A stretch of DNA of 64,000 nt from Calothrix sp. NIES-3974 (GTDB taxonomy: Bacteria; Cyanobacteriota; Cyanobacteriia; Cyanobacteriales; Nostocaceae): NCBI RefSeq assembly GCF_002368395.1, contig NZ_AP018254.1, positions 1,488,001 to 1,552,000 on the forward strand, in the 5' to 3' direction. The notes beneath the pieces were generated by a model. The model was not told where the DNA came from. It was given only the letters and a program-made list of their open reading frames with translations, and made no database searches. A program made the position numbers and the translations under genes. How positions within the stretch are numbered: position 1 is the stretch's first letter; every line of letters starts with the position of its first letter. Positions 35,713 to 45,426 of this stretch are shown piece by piece.

Positions 35713-37083
35713 CTAAACTTGACAAATCCGTTCCAGGGTGGTGGTAAAATCTGGGTAGGATATGCTCGCAGCCTCAGCACGATGGATGGTGGTTTTTCCG
35801 GTAGCATTGAGGGCAGCTATAGCTAAACTCATGGCGATGCGATGGTCTGTGAAACTGTCTACCTCTGTTCCCTGTAAAGGTGTACCACCGGTAATCTCCA
35901 TCCCATCGGGTAATTCGGTGATATTTGCCCCCATTTTCGTTAATTGCTGAACCATGACTGTAATGCGATCGCTTTCTTTGACTCGTAGTTCGGCGGCATC
36001 TTTAATTACTGTCACCCCTTCGGCAAATACGGCGGCAACGGCAAGGATGGGAATTTCATCTATCAAACGGGGAATAATTTCACCGCCTATTGTGCAGGCT
36101 TTTAAGGGTAATCTACCATTTTCCCGGACACAGCGTACACGTAAATCGGCTACTGGTTCCCCTGCAACCAAACGTTGATTTTCTTGCCTAATTTCTGCAC
36201 CCATCATGGTCAAGGCTTCTAAAATTCCTGTGCGCGTCGGATTAACACCCACATTTTCCACGACTAACTCGGAACCGGGTGTAATTGCCCCTGCAACCAA
36301 CCAAAATGCGGCGGAACTGATATCCCCCGGAACTACCACTGATTGTCCCTGTAAGGGCTTTCCACCCACCACAGAAACGGTTTTTGTATCTGGGTCTACT
36401 TGCAATTGTGCCCCAAAGGCTTTTAACATTCTTTCGCTATGGTCACGAGAAATTTCCGGTTCGGTGACGATGGTTTCCCCCTCCGTCATCAACCCTGCGA
36501 ATAAAATACAGGATTTCACCTGGGCTGATGCAATCGGGGAATGGTAGTGGATGGGTTTGAGGACTTGTCCTGATACAGCTAGTGGCGCTAAACTGTTTTC
36601 CCTGCGTCCCCAAATTTGTCCCCCCATTTGTTGCAAAGGTTTGACAACCCGTGACATTGGTCGCGATCGCAAGGAATTATCACCTGTAACTGTAAAAAAT
36701 TTACCCGGATGGGAAGCCAGTAAACCCAACATTAATCGCAGTGTTGTTCCCGAATTTCCGGCATTTAAAACGTCAACGGGTTCCTGTAAATTACCTAAAC
36801 CAATTCCTTTGATGGTGACTAAATCCGTGTTTAACTCGGAAATTTCTGCCCCCATTGCTCGAAAACAAGCAGCAGTACTACGCGGATCTTCCCCTAACAA
36901 TAATCCGCGAATCTGGGTTTCCCCTTGGGCGATCGCACCTAACATTAAAGCACGATGGGAAATCGATTTGTCTCCAGGAATCTGAACTCGACCCGACAGG
37001 GACACCCCAGACCCAGAAATATTAATTATTAAGTTTTGTGAACGGTCTTCTTTTGTATCTAAGGTTATAACAGGAAGCAACAT
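35713..37083 (-). CDS. aroA: 3-phosphoshikimate 1-carboxyvinyltransferase (EPSP synthase)
   Basis: The sixth step of the shikimate pathway: joins shikimate-3-phosphate and phosphoenolpyruvate. The ATG at 37083 gives 456 residues, normal for the family; the frame runs 38 codons further upstream without similarity. Motifs seen: [20 protein letters not shown] (phosphate-binding Lys/Ser), [28 protein letters not shown], and LRVKESDRI with the catalytic acid region [18 protein letters not shown] and the DKSISHR start fit the cyanobacterial enzymes. The gene is divergent from the unknown 160-residue protein. Confidence 0.95.
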   Translation of the reverse strand: MLLPVITLDTKEDRSQNLIINISGSGVSLSGRVQIPGDKSISHRALMLGAIAQGETQIRGLLLGEDPRSTAACFRAMGAEISELNTDLVTIKGIGLGNLQEPVDVLNAGNSGTTLRLMLGLLASHPGKFFTVTGDNSLRSRPMSRVVKPLQQMGGQIWGRRENSLAPLAVSGQVLKPIHYHSPIASAQVKSCILFAGLMTEGETIVTEPEISRDHSERMLKAFGAQLQVDPDTKTVSVVGGKPLQGQSVVVPGDISSAAFWLVAGAITPGSELVVENVGVNPTRTGILEALTMMGAEIRQENQRLVAGEPVADLRVRCVRENGRLPLKACTIGGEIIPRLIDEIPILAVAAVFAEGVTVIKDAAELRVKESDRITVMVQQLTKMGANITELPDGMEITGGTPLQGTEVDSFTDHRIAMSLAIAALNATGKTTIHRAEAASISYPDFTTTLERICQV

Positions 37084-37413
37084 TAGGATAAACTGGCGTG
37101 TGATGGCAAATGGAAGACACTGGTATTGGATAATTAATCCATGTGTGTTCTTCCTCGCTAGTATCCTACCGCTTTCTCTACCAGGTGTCGCTACCAAAAT
37201 TTAGTTTTATTTTCACAGCAACAACAGGAAAGACGGTTGTACCATATATCTTGCGTGTTGATATCTGCCCAGACCCGAAAAGCGTTAAATTAATCAATAG
37301 TCATATTCTCAGATTTTGAGCAAATACCAGAGGGCAAAAAACCTAGATGTATCTAGGTAGCCAACCAAACAACATCTTTAAAACCATTTGATCTTCAACT
37401 TACATTCGCTCCC
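37084..37413. other. Divergent promoter region of aroA and unknown gene
   Basis: About 330 bases; TTAATCAATAGTCATATTCT and a CTAGATGTATCTAG inverted repeat (about 37342-37356) are the only structures noted. Confidence 0.4.
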
Positions 37414-37896
37414 ATGCTGACCCACCACCGTAAACCAGTGTGTTTGTCACTTATTTCCACCGACCTACCCGTGTTGTCGGTCGTGGAAACCTCAGCCACA
37501 CTTTACCAAAAAGATTGCGATCGCTTTCATTTATTGTTGACCGCACCCTCACCCAGTTGCGAACCAACCCCTCCCCCTCCCATCAAATTATCCAACTCCT
37601 TTGGACCGAGGATTCTCTGGTTGGAAATATCTCCCTACCGTGTGATTATGACCATGCAGGGAAATGGTCAACTTTGCTACCGTCACTTTTGGGAACAAGG
37701 TATCTATGGAGTTAGTCGTTATTGGTTGCCGACCGAATCAATCCAACCCCATGAGCCAATCCGCCTCCGTAATTTCACCCGTAGTCTATCCTTAAATGGA
37801 CACCCGCTTCCAGAACATCTACGTGTTGAATATGAACTCTGGACGGGGAAAATTCAACTAGGTTCCTATGTTTTAAGTCTGGAAATTGAGAAGTAG
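37414..37896 (+). CDS. Hypothetical protein, 160 aa
   Basis: Unrecognised. No signal or membrane segment. Middle region PSPSCEPTPPPPIKLSNSFG is a proline-rich linker; beyond it lie aromatic segments ILWLEISPYRVIMTMQGNGQ, YRHFWEQGIYGVSRYWLP and a final YELWTGKIQLGSYVLSLEIE, suggesting a small beta domain. The frame uses codons like its neighbours. The start is ATG at 37414. It converges on radA and is divergent from aroA, so no operon partner is visible. Confidence 0.5.
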   Translation: MLTHHRKPVCLSLISTDLPVLSVVETSATLYQKDCDRFHLLLTAPSPSCEPTPPPPIKLSNSFGPRILWLEISPYRVIMTMQGNGQLCYRHFWEQGIYGVSRYWLPTESIQPHEPIRLRNFTRSLSLNGHPLPEHLRVEYELWTGKIQLGSYVLSLEIEK

Positions 37897-38042
37897 GATG
37901 ATAGTTGGGTCGTATCTACAAATGGGAATGGGGAATTATAATAATCTATAGGGGATATGGGTATGACCGAATTCAACACTGCCTTTGAATATCATTTCAC
38001 TAAAATTCTGATACATGTACTCCCCCAGTTCTCCCTGTATCC

Positions 38043-39596
38043 CTATTCTTCCATTCGCAAATCTTCTTCCGTCAGCGACTGTTGAGGAATAGCGGCAATA
38101 ATGGCATCAATGACCTTGGATACGGGGGTGATTTCGATGTCTAGTTTGGGAAATTTTTGCCCTTTAGGAACAATGGCGCGTTTAAATCCCAGTTTAGCGG
38201 CTTCCTTTAACCGTAGTTCCATTTGTGACACTGGTCGTACTTGACCACCAAGACTGACTTCACCAATTAACACGGTACTGGAATCGACAATGCGATCGCG
38301 AAAACTAGCGACTAAGGCAATGGCTACACCTAAATCTACGGCTGGTTCTTCTACGTTTAATCCCCCCGATGATGCTACATAAGCATCTAATTTCGACATC
38401 GGTATCCCCACCCGCTTTTCGAGAACTGCCAGAATCTGCATCAACCGGTTATAATCCACACCTGTCGTTGACCTGCGGGGAGAAGGGTAACTGGTGGGAC
38501 TGACTAAAGCTTGTAATTCGACAACGATGGGACGGGTTCCTTCACAGGCTACCACAATGGCGCTTCCTGGTGCAGGGTCATCCCGATTACCTAAAAATAA
38601 TTCGCTGGGGTTAGGTACTTCCCGTAACCCATTTTCCACCATTTCAAAGATACCAATTTCATGGGTTGCGCCAAACCGATTTTTTACCGTCCGTAATAAC
38701 CGATGGGAAGCGAATCGATCTCCTTCAAAATATAACACCGTATCCACTAGGTGTTCTAACACTTTTGGTCCGGCGATCGCGCCTTCTTTGGTGACGTGTC
38801 CGACGATCAACATGGTGATATCTTCGTGCTTGGCGACTTTCATCAGAGCTGCCGTACATTCTCGGACTTGGGCTACTGAACCTGGTGCGGAAGTTAACGA
38901 GGGAAAAAATACGGTTTGAATACTGTCAATGACGGTGAGGTTAGGTTTGAGGGAATCAACTTCCCGGAGAATTTCTTCCAGGTCGGTTTCCGGTAATACA
39001 TATAAATCGCTGTCTAAGGACTCGATCGTTGGGTTTTTCGGTTCCTGACCATCGTCCTCTTCAAGTTGGTTTATTTGCACTGAATTTTTCCCCTTACCGT
39101 TGCCGTTCTCTAAACCAAGGGTTGTCGGCGAAACACCTAAACGGGACGCACGTAACTTAACCTGTTGTCCCGACTCTTCCCCAGATACGTAGAGAATGCG
39201 ATACTTCTGAGCTAGTTGACTGGATACCTGCAACAATAAGGTAGATTTCCCAATCCCAGGGTCTCCCCCAATCAACACCATCGAACCGGGAACCACACCC
39301 CCACCCAATACCCGATCCAACTCGCCATACCCAGATTCCCACCGCGTCACTTGGCGATCGCTGATTTGATCGAATTTTAAGGATGCCCTAGGTTTGGGGG
39401 GTTTGTTACTTTTTTTACTATTTGTCGATTCCCCATGCCAACGACCTACTCCCCGACTGGGAACATCAGTGGAGGATTGAATGGTAATTTCTTCTTCTAG
39501 AGAATTATAGGTACCACAAGCTGGACAACGACCAAACCATTGGGGGGATTCATAACCACATTCAGTGCAAACGTAAATTGAGCGAGATTTAGACAT
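38043..39596 (-). CDS. radA: DNA repair protein RadA
   Basis: Acts in homologous recombination as a branch-migration ATPase. The 517 residues are longer than the usual 450-460. Order seen: zinc finger CTECGYESPQWFGRCPACG (10-28), Walker A GGDPGIGKSTLLL (about 108-120), Walker B region LTVIDSIQTV, the RadA KNRFG motif (VKNRFGATHEIG) and a C-terminal Lon-like domain ending in the SGGLNVEEPAVDLG and IGEVSLGGQVR segments. The extra length is a low-complexity linker with GNGKGK and EEDDGQEP between the Walker A and B parts. ATG start; monocistronic, divergent from rpaB. Confidence 0.9.
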   Translation of the reverse strand: MSKSRSIYVCTECGYESPQWFGRCPACGTYNSLEEEITIQSSTDVPSRGVGRWHGESTNSKKSNKPPKPRASLKFDQISDRQVTRWESGYGELDRVLGGGVVPGSMVLIGGDPGIGKSTLLLQVSSQLAQKYRILYVSGEESGQQVKLRASRLGVSPTTLGLENGNGKGKNSVQINQLEEDDGQEPKNPTIESLDSDLYVLPETDLEEILREVDSLKPNLTVIDSIQTVFFPSLTSAPGSVAQVRECTAALMKVAKHEDITMLIVGHVTKEGAIAGPKVLEHLVDTVLYFEGDRFASHRLLRTVKNRFGATHEIGIFEMVENGLREVPNPSELFLGNRDDPAPGSAIVVACEGTRPIVVELQALVSPTSYPSPRRSTTGVDYNRLMQILAVLEKRVGIPMSKLDAYVASSGGLNVEEPAVDLGVAIALVASFRDRIVDSSTVLIGEVSLGGQVRPVSQMELRLKEAAKLGFKRAIVPKGQKFPKLDIEITPVSKVIDAIIAAIPQQSLTEEDLRMEE

Positions 39597-39768
39597 TCTT
39601 TAATGTTATTAAATAATCTTAATTTTTTCTTAAGTGATCCAACCGAGGAGTAAAGTCAATCATCCAAGGAATTTACAGCTTTTACGAATGAATAATTGGA
39701 ATGATATCTTAATAATATGGTAGTAAAAATTAATGATGAAAAATTTTAGTTAAGGAGCATTGAGAAAC

Positions 39769-40497
39769 TTGGAAAGTCATAAAGAAAAAATTCTGGTGGT
39801 CGATGATGAAGCCAGTATTCGCCGTATTCTCGAAACGCGTCTTTCCATGATTGGGTACGATGTTGTCACGGCTGGCGATGGGGAAGAAGCCTTGGAAACT
39901 TTCCGCAAGTCAGAACCCGACTTGGTTGTCCTCGATGTCATGATGCCTAAGCTTGACGGCTATGGTGTCTGCCAGGAATTACGCAAGGAATCGGATGTCC
40001 CCATCATTATGCTAACAGCTTTAGGTGACGTTGCTGACAGAATTACAGGCTTAGAATTGGGTGCGGATGATTACGTCGTTAAACCCTTTTCTCCCAAGGA
40101 ACTAGAAGCACGTATCCGTTCAGTGCTGCGTCGAGTTGATAAAACCGGTGCTTCCGGAATTCCCAGTTCCGGTGTCATCCACGTCAGCACAATTAAAATC
40201 GACACTAACAAGCGTCAAGTCTACAAAGGTGACGAACGTATCCGTTTGACCGGAATGGAATTTAGTTTACTAGAGTTACTAGTCAGTCGTTCTGGTGAAG
40301 CCTTTTCCCGGTCGGAAATTCTCCAGGAAGTTTGGGGATATACCCCCGAACGTCATGTTGATACCCGCGTTGTCGATGTACATATTTCCCGCTTGCGTGC
40401 CAAATTAGAAGATGATCCCAGTAACCCAGAATTAATCCTCACAGCACGGGGAACGGGATATTTATTTCAACGTATTATTGAACCAGGGGAGGAATAA
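39769..40497 (+). CDS. rpaB: OmpR-type response regulator RpaB
   Basis: Master regulator of the high-light response in cyanobacteria, binding HLR1 boxes at photosystem and high-light-inducible promoters. The 242 residues hold a receiver (KILVVDDEASIRRILETRLS; phospho-Asp in LVVLDVMMPKLDG; Lys in VKPFSPKE) and a winged-helix domain (FSLLELLVSRSGEAFSRSEI, ending GTGYLFQRIIEPGEE). The TTG at 39769 starts MESHKEKIL like known RpaB; AAGGAG lies 11 bases before it. A TTG nine bases earlier would be only two bases from that site. No kinase gene is linked. Confidence 0.9.
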   Translation: MESHKEKILVVDDEASIRRILETRLSMIGYDVVTAGDGEEALETFRKSEPDLVVLDVMMPKLDGYGVCQELRKESDVPIIMLTALGDVADRITGLELGADDYVVKPFSPKELEARIRSVLRRVDKTGASGIPSSGVIHVSTIKIDTNKRQVYKGDERIRLTGMEFSLLELLVSRSGEAFSRSEILQEVWGYTPERHVDTRVVDVHISRLRAKLEDDPSNPELILTARGTGYLFQRIIEPGEE

Positions 40498-41199
40498 ATT
40501 TAATCTGTGAGTGAGGGGTTGAACAAAGATGACCAAGAGTAAAGAATTGTAAAAATAAATGACAAGAAACTTTACTGCAAAGGAATTCAGGGGTCAGAAT
40601 TATACAATTTTAGATTCTGGATTCTGAATTTTGGATGATTCTGCTCCCGACATCAGCCTTCTCCGTAAGGCTTTGTCGTAGAAAACGCCGCGCGACCAGC
40701 GTTGATGGGTTTGGGAATCCCTTGTACCCGCATTTCTCACAAAACCCTAAAAATCACAGGGAGTAGGGAGTAGTGTAGACGCTACGCGTCTAGTCTACGA
40801 CAACCCTGCGCGTACCCCTAGGGTGTAGAAGGAAAATCAGTCCGTTACTCAAGGCTTACAAATTACTTGTGAGAAATCCAGGTTGTAGTTATATTGGGGT
40901 TTCATCTCTCCATCCATCGTTTTCTTTTTTCCAATTAGTATTGCTTTTTTGCAGGCGAATAATACGATTGGAGCATTCCTAGAGAGTGAAACACTATCTC
41001 AGTATATCCTGACTCCAAATTCCAGACCCTTTACCTGACTTCAGGTTCTGCGGGATTTATTCAGGAAGTATTCTGTATTCTGTCTCCTGTATTCTCCTGA
41101 AAAAGTTTCATTTTTCATCACCTATAAATTCAGATTTTCATACTCATCCCCACTAAGTAACAATCAGCACTCACTATCTCCAAAAAATTGAAAACAGGC
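40498..41199. other. Spacer between rpaB and the CCB gene
   Basis: About 700 bases: heptamer-like TTTTAGATTCTGGATTCTGA (40605-40637), an R2 copy (40729-40882) with a GTAGACGCTACGCGTCTAGT insertion, and TGTATTCTGTCTCCTGTATT filler near 41074-41095. Confidence 0.5.
40729..40882 (+). repeat. R2 element copy with internal extra segment
   Basis: The ends are CGCATTTCTCACAAAACCCT and CTTGTGAGAAATCCAGG. About 50 extra bases around GTAGACGCTACGCGTCTAGT make it longer than its relatives, suggesting an insertion in the middle. Confidence 0.6.
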
Positions 41200-41841
41200 A
41201 TGGCAAAAACAGACTCCAATCTTGTTTTGCGGCGCTTACCTATCGTTGTTGGTGGGTTAGGCGCTATACTTTTGTTGATTAATCGTTTACTAACACCGGA
41301 ATTAATGCCATCCCAAGCGCGAGGAGATGCATTAGGTGTAATTTTAAGTGCTGTATTAATTTTGACGGGACTCCTGTGGCAGCAAGTTCAACCTCGTCTA
41401 CCGGAAGCGGTGGAATTAGTTGGAGAAGAAGGATTTGAATTGGATCAAAATTTGTCTGATGCTGTCAAAACAGAATTAGCTTGGGCTACCCATTTATTAT
41501 TAACTAATACAGTTACCCGCACTATTGTTGTGTTTGTGGATGGTAAAGTTTTGTTGCGCAGAGGCATTCTCGCAGCAAAATCGGAAGTAAAACCGGGAGC
41601 AATATTAACACGGGTTTTAGAAAAGCAAAAACCCGTTTATTTAGTCGATTTAAAAGTCTATCCTGGTCGGATTGAATTTGATTATTTACCAGAAAATACC
41701 CAAGGGGTAATTTGTCAACCAATTGGGAATAGAGGTGCATTAATATTAGGAGCAAATGCACCCCGCAGTTATACCAAACAGGATGAAAACTGGATAGCGG
41801 GGATTGCGGATAAATTAGCAGTGACTTTGACCGAACAATAA
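41200..41841 (+). CDS. Cofactor assembly of complex C subunit B (CCB-type)
   Basis: A 213-residue membrane protein resembling the CCB2/CCB4 group, which helps attach haem ci to cytochrome b6 of the b6f complex. Two hydrophobic helices lie near the N-terminus (about 14-32, PIVVGGLGAILLLINRLLTP, and 44-60, GVILSAVLILTGLLW). A soluble GAF-like domain follows with LAWATHLLLTNTVTRTIVVF and GVICQPIGNRGALILGANAP, then KQDENWIAGIADKLAVTL. The ATG at 41200 is chosen. The family assignment is from memory of cyanobacterial proteins with this layout. Confidence 0.75.
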   Translation: MAKTDSNLVLRRLPIVVGGLGAILLLINRLLTPELMPSQARGDALGVILSAVLILTGLLWQQVQPRLPEAVELVGEEGFELDQNLSDAVKTELAWATHLLLTNTVTRTIVVFVDGKVLLRRGILAAKSEVKPGAILTRVLEKQKPVYLVDLKVYPGRIEFDYLPENTQGVICQPIGNRGALILGANAPRSYTKQDENWIAGIADKLAVTLTEQ

Positions 41842-42250
41842 TCTAGAAACAGATAATCCATTGAATTCAGAAAAAAATGGAATAGGAGACGTAATATATA
41901 ACAAAACAAAACAGAATAAGAGACGTAATATATTACGTCTCTACACATTACACACAAAATTCTTCTGTCGCATTTTTTAAATTGGTATTACAGGTTAATC
42001 ATGTGGACGCGGTGAAAACTTTTCAACAGGGGATAGGAAAATAAAATGATGTAGGAGGTATTTGTAATTTTTGCAATCAGTGAAAAGTGGAATCACAATG
42101 GTTCCAACTATTTCCTTAACAGACGAACTGATGGGTCATCTCTACCCCCTCCCTTTTCCCTAGCCTCACGCTTCAGACTTTTACAGCAGACCCTACATAG
42201 GAGTCCGACTTCAAGATTTAATATAACTCCCTACCCACCTATTCATATTT
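41842..42250. other. Spacer before the methyltransferase
   Basis: About 410 bases with one half (41886-41900) and one complete GAGACG-type palindrome (41919-41942) and CCCTCCCTTTTCCC filler. No gene was seen. Confidence 0.5.
41919..41942. repeat. GAGACG-type palindrome, TAATATATTA centre
   Basis: A perfect 24-bp inverted repeat: AGAGACGTAATA and TATTACGTCTCT. An incomplete copy of the left arm lies 30 bases upstream. Confidence 0.85.
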
Positions 42251-42958
42251 ATGGAATTACCAGCACAAATTGATTTTGACCGGAATCCACCCATCGCTAC
42301 TAGTGATTACGATAAAACGGTGCGGATGGTATTACCTGGATATGAAGCCATGCAAATGATGGGATTATCGGTGTTAAAATCCCAATTGCCATCGACGGCG
42401 AATTTATTAGTGGTTGGTGCAGGTACGGGAATAGAATTGATTAAATATGCCCAGAGTTGTCCCGGATGGCAGATGTTAGGAGTTGATCCATCTGCGGATA
42501 TGTTAGCGATCGCGCAATCAAAAATTCAACAGCATCAGTATGGGCAACGGATTCAATTGGTAACTGGTTATACTCAAGATTTACCGACAACAACTCTGTA
42601 TGATGCCGCAACATCAATCTTGGTGATGCACTTTATTCCTGATGATGGTGCTAAATTGGGGTTTTTACAAGCAATTGCTGCACGTTTACAACCATCAGCG
42701 AATTTGATTTTGGTTGATGTATTTGGAGATAAAAATACACCGGAATTCACAACTAATTTGGATTACATAAAACATTATTGGCAGGAGATGGGATTACCTG
42801 CACAAAAAAGTGAAGAATTGATTGAAATTATGCACCATAGTGTTTATCCTATCCCTGAAACGCGATTATTTGATTTATTTACAGAGGCTGGATTTACTTT
42901 TCCTCATCGATTTTACACAGGATTTTGGGTCGGTGGTTGGGTAGCAAAAAAAATATAA
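42251..42958 (+). CDS. Class I SAM-dependent methyltransferase
   Basis: A 235-residue methyltransferase of unknown substrate. Motif I (LLVVGAGTGIELIKYAQ, about 48-65), the acidic end of strand 2 (LGVDPSADMLAIAQ) and motif post-II (VTGYTQDLPTTTLYDAATSIL) are clear; the C-terminal part (DLFTEAGFTFPHRFYTGFWV) is typical of small-molecule methyltransferases. ATG start. The next gene begins 15 bases after the stop, so they are probably co-transcribed. Confidence 0.8.
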   Translation: MELPAQIDFDRNPPIATSDYDKTVRMVLPGYEAMQMMGLSVLKSQLPSTANLLVVGAGTGIELIKYAQSCPGWQMLGVDPSADMLAIAQSKIQQHQYGQRIQLVTGYTQDLPTTTLYDAATSILVMHFIPDDGAKLGFLQAIAARLQPSANLILVDVFGDKNTPEFTTNLDYIKHYWQEMGLPAQKSEELIEIMHHSVYPIPETRLFDLFTEAGFTFPHRFYTGFWVGGWVAKKI

Positions 42959-42973
42959 AGTATAAATTAAAAT

Positions 42974-43834
42974 ATGCCGAAACCAGCAGATACCAGCACG
43001 AAAAAATTAATTAGCTTGGCACCGGATAATTGGGTACGATGGGTGACAGGGATTTCTAATCTCCAAGCAAGGGAAATTCTATCCGGAGAATTTCAATGGA
43101 TTAGCCGAGAAAGTGATGTGTTAATTCGCACGTTTAGTCCAGAATGGGGAGAGTTTTTGTTATTAAATGAACTGCAATTGCGCTACAACAATAAAATGCC
43201 TCGGCGAATGCGCTCCTATGCAGCATTAGCAGAAGAAAAATTTGAATTACCAACCTATCCCGTTTTAATTAATATTTTACCCACAATGGATGGGGAGATA
43301 CCTACAACCTTCACATCAAATCTGGGAGGATTAAGAGCAATTCAAGATTACCGGGTAATTAATCTTTGGGAAGTTGATGTGAATATACCCTTTCAACAGT
43401 CTTTACCTTCATTATTACCATTTGTGCCAATTCTTCAAGGAGGAAATAATGAATCAATCATTCGGGAAGCCTTACAGATACTACGTCAAGACGAGAACTT
43501 AAATCAGTTGGAGACGGTTTTAGCCTTTTTTGCTACCTTTGTGTTAGAGAGTGCAGTTGTTCAAGAAATTATGAGGTGGGATATGGGAGTTTTACGTGAG
43601 TCACCTTGGTATCTAGAAATATTGCGTGAAGGGGAAGCACGGGGAGAAGCACAGGGAACAAGGGTGAGTATACAAACGAGTTTGGAAGCTAAATTTGGTA
43701 GGGAGGGATTGGAGTTAATGCCTCAAATTTCACAAATTTATGATTTACAGCGATTGCAAGAAATTTTACGCTGTGTGGTTTTAGCTGATAGTATTGAAGA
43801 TGTGCGGCAGTTGTTTTCAGGATGTGAAAGCTAG
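42974..43834 (+). CDS. Rpn/PD-(D/E)XK-like protein
   Basis: A 286-residue protein resembling the cyanobacterial Rpn/DUF4351 group (recombination-promoting nuclease / transposase-like). The nuclease-like core covers about residues 25-150: WISRESDVLIRTFSPEWGEF, LLLNELQLRYNNKMPRRMRSY (Glu-x-Gln of the fold) and YPVLINILP. The C-terminal half is helical, ending in RGEAQGTRVSIQTSLEAKFG and VVLADSIEDVRQLF. It sits 15 bases behind the methyltransferase, an unusual partner; whether they work together is not visible. Substrate and activity are not established. Confidence 0.65.
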   Translation: MPKPADTSTKKLISLAPDNWVRWVTGISNLQAREILSGEFQWISRESDVLIRTFSPEWGEFLLLNELQLRYNNKMPRRMRSYAALAEEKFELPTYPVLINILPTMDGEIPTTFTSNLGGLRAIQDYRVINLWEVDVNIPFQQSLPSLLPFVPILQGGNNESIIREALQILRQDENLNQLETVLAFFATFVLESAVVQEIMRWDMGVLRESPWYLEILREGEARGEAQGTRVSIQTSLEAKFGREGLELMPQISQIYDLQRLQEILRCVVLADSIEDVRQLFSGCES

Positions 43835-43857
43835 GGTATAGGAGAGAGATTGAGACT

Positions 43858-43935
43858 CTTACTGTTTGAGCTTATTTCCTGTCTCTAGGAAGTGGTTAAT
43901 AAAGTATTTATTGACACCTTCCAAACATCCTCTAA
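43858..43935 (+). repeat. R1 element, right-end fragment (copy D)
   Basis: Contains CTGTTTGAGCTTATTTCCTG, AAGTGGTTAATAAAGTATTT and the end CCAAACATCCTCTAA, matching the right half of copy A. The left half is absent. Confidence 0.55.
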
Positions 43936-44056
43936 AGTTTTATTTAATTATGCGTGTGGGAATCCAGACTTTACCAACGGGAAATATCCATCTATTCTAA
44001 ACTTGATCCCGATAGGGGATATGTGTTTCTCCATAAAGCTATAAACCGATAAATCT

Positions 44057-44572
44057 ATGTTAACTGTCTATTACTGGTTACTAATCACCCTCATGGTTGT
44101 GGGGGTGATTGGTGCAGTGGTTCCCGCGTTACCTGGTTCTAGTTTAATTTTAGTCGCGATCGCAATTTGGGGGTTTGTCCAAAAATCCTTTGCGGCTGTG
44201 ACTATTCCCTTGGTTGTTACTGGTATAGTTTTTATTTTGAGTATCGCTGTGGATTTTCTTGCGGGTTATATTGGTGCGCAGAAAGCTGGTGCAAGTAAGT
44301 GGGGACAAATAGGGTCGTTTGTGGGATTATTGTTGGGATTTTTTGGTTTGTTACCCACTTTACCCTTTGGTGGTCCCCTATTAGGGGTTTTATTTGGACC
44401 TTTGTTAGGAGCAATTGTTGGAGAATTTTTATATTGTCGTAATCTCAAAGTCGCTGTGAAAGCGGGTGTGGGGATTGTTGTCGGTACAGTGGTCGGTAAT
44501 TTAATTCAAGGGGTACTTGCTGCGATCGCGGTGATTGTGTTTATCATCTCCACATGGCCGCAGGTATATTAA
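44057..44572 (+). CDS. DUF456 family membrane protein
   Basis: A 171-residue membrane protein of the DUF456 family, function unknown. Hydrophobic segments are clear at about 3-22, 24-45, 52-72, 88-108 and 135-165, with conserved glycine-rich loops VPALPGSSLILVAI, GYIGAQKAGASKWG and LPFGGPLLGVLFGPLLGA. ATG start. The gene is alone, so nothing in the context suggests a job. Confidence 0.8.
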   Translation: MLTVYYWLLITLMVVGVIGAVVPALPGSSLILVAIAIWGFVQKSFAAVTIPLVVTGIVFILSIAVDFLAGYIGAQKAGASKWGQIGSFVGLLLGFFGLLPTLPFGGPLLGVLFGPLLGAIVGEFLYCRNLKVAVKAGVGIVVGTVVGNLIQGVLAAIAVIVFIISTWPQVY

Positions 44573-44631
44573 TACTTGACCAACCCCAAGATATCTAATG
44601 GGGTTAGAGAGTAGTAAATTACATTTACCAG

Positions 44632-44997
44632 TCAATTTTGGCTTGATCGAGTACTAGGGTTTTTCCTGCGAATTCTGAATCTTGACCAAAAGCCTGACTG
44701 AGGACGGTTATTTTGGGCTTTTTGCCGTTTTTGTCGCCATCTTTGCCAAATATTCGGGCGATTAACTTGTTTTTTGACCGATTTATCCGGTTTCTGTCGT
44801 CGAAATAGTTGTCGTATACCTTGATAAACTTTTCGAGTTCGGACAATCACTATACTGTCCTTGTTGCTGTTGGCTGTATTTGTGTTTTTTTGGCTTTGTG
44901 CTAATCCATAGTTCGGAATTAGGAATGACAGTATCAAAACAAGTGAAAGTAGTAATCGAGTGACTATTTTGCTGAATCTGGGATAAATTTGTCGCAT
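44632..44997 (-). CDS. Basic exported hypothetical protein
   Basis: A 121-residue unknown. A signal peptide (residues 1-34, ending YGLAQS) precedes a very basic mature part with RRQKPDKSVKKQVNRP, WQRWRQKRQKAQNNRPQSG and RFRIRRKNPSTRSS, about one third Arg/Lys. Secreted basic peptides may bind polysaccharide or nucleic acid; this is only an inference. ATG start without a clear Shine-Dalgarno sequence. A short frame overlaps its start by 34 bases. Confidence 0.5.
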   Translation of the reverse strand: MRQIYPRFSKIVTRLLLSLVLILSFLIPNYGLAQSQKNTNTANSNKDSIVIVRTRKVYQGIRQLFRRQKPDKSVKKQVNRPNIWQRWRQKRQKAQNNRPQSGFWSRFRIRRKNPSTRSSQN

Positions 44998-45176
44998 ATT
45001 CTATCCTGTGAGTAGATTTGCTTGATTAATTTTTGGGTTAACATCATACGAGTAAAAGCCTTTTCCAAGGTAGTCGAAGCATTGACAAAATATCTGTAGT
45101 GAATCCAGTCTATATAACTGATCTCACATTGAGAAATTACATCTTGTCCCTTACCAGTAAATACGTAATTATTCAT
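44964..45176 (-). CDS. Possible small protein overlapping the basic exported protein
   Basis: A 70-codon ATG frame (starts MNNYVFTGKGQDVIS) that overlaps the next start by 34 bases. It has no signal peptide, no known family and no ribosome site. It is kept only because it is continuous and the overlap with the next gene would allow coupled translation. It may be spurious. Confidence 0.25.
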   Translation of the reverse strand: MNNYVFTGKGQDVISQCEISYIDWIHYRYFVNASTTLEKAFTRMMLTQKLIKQIYSQDRICDKFIPDSAK

Positions 45177-45426
45177 AAATACAGTGATTAATTTATCTCG
45201 CCATGTAGATGTTGTTGGTAGTCCATTTAATATAGACTTCTCTCTTGAGAATAGGACGAAAAGTCCCAGGTGTATGGTAGCGTAGTCGAGCGATTAGTTA
45301 ATACTGAGTTCAATTTATTTTGAACTTACCCAAGATGCAAGACTTAATCAATTCCCAATAGTCCCCATATATCAGTGGACACAGCTAAACATTTTAATTC
45401 CCCAATCCCTATTTTCTAGCTAGACA
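45177..45426. other. Spacer before ackA
   Basis: About 250 bases; together with the doubtful frame before it the gap from the basic protein is about 430 bases. No repeat of the described families was noticed. Confidence 0.4.

Noticed and set aside
35762-36985. Several frames antisense to aroA
   Set aside because: Antisense shadows of a clear EPSP synthase; none has a ribosome site.
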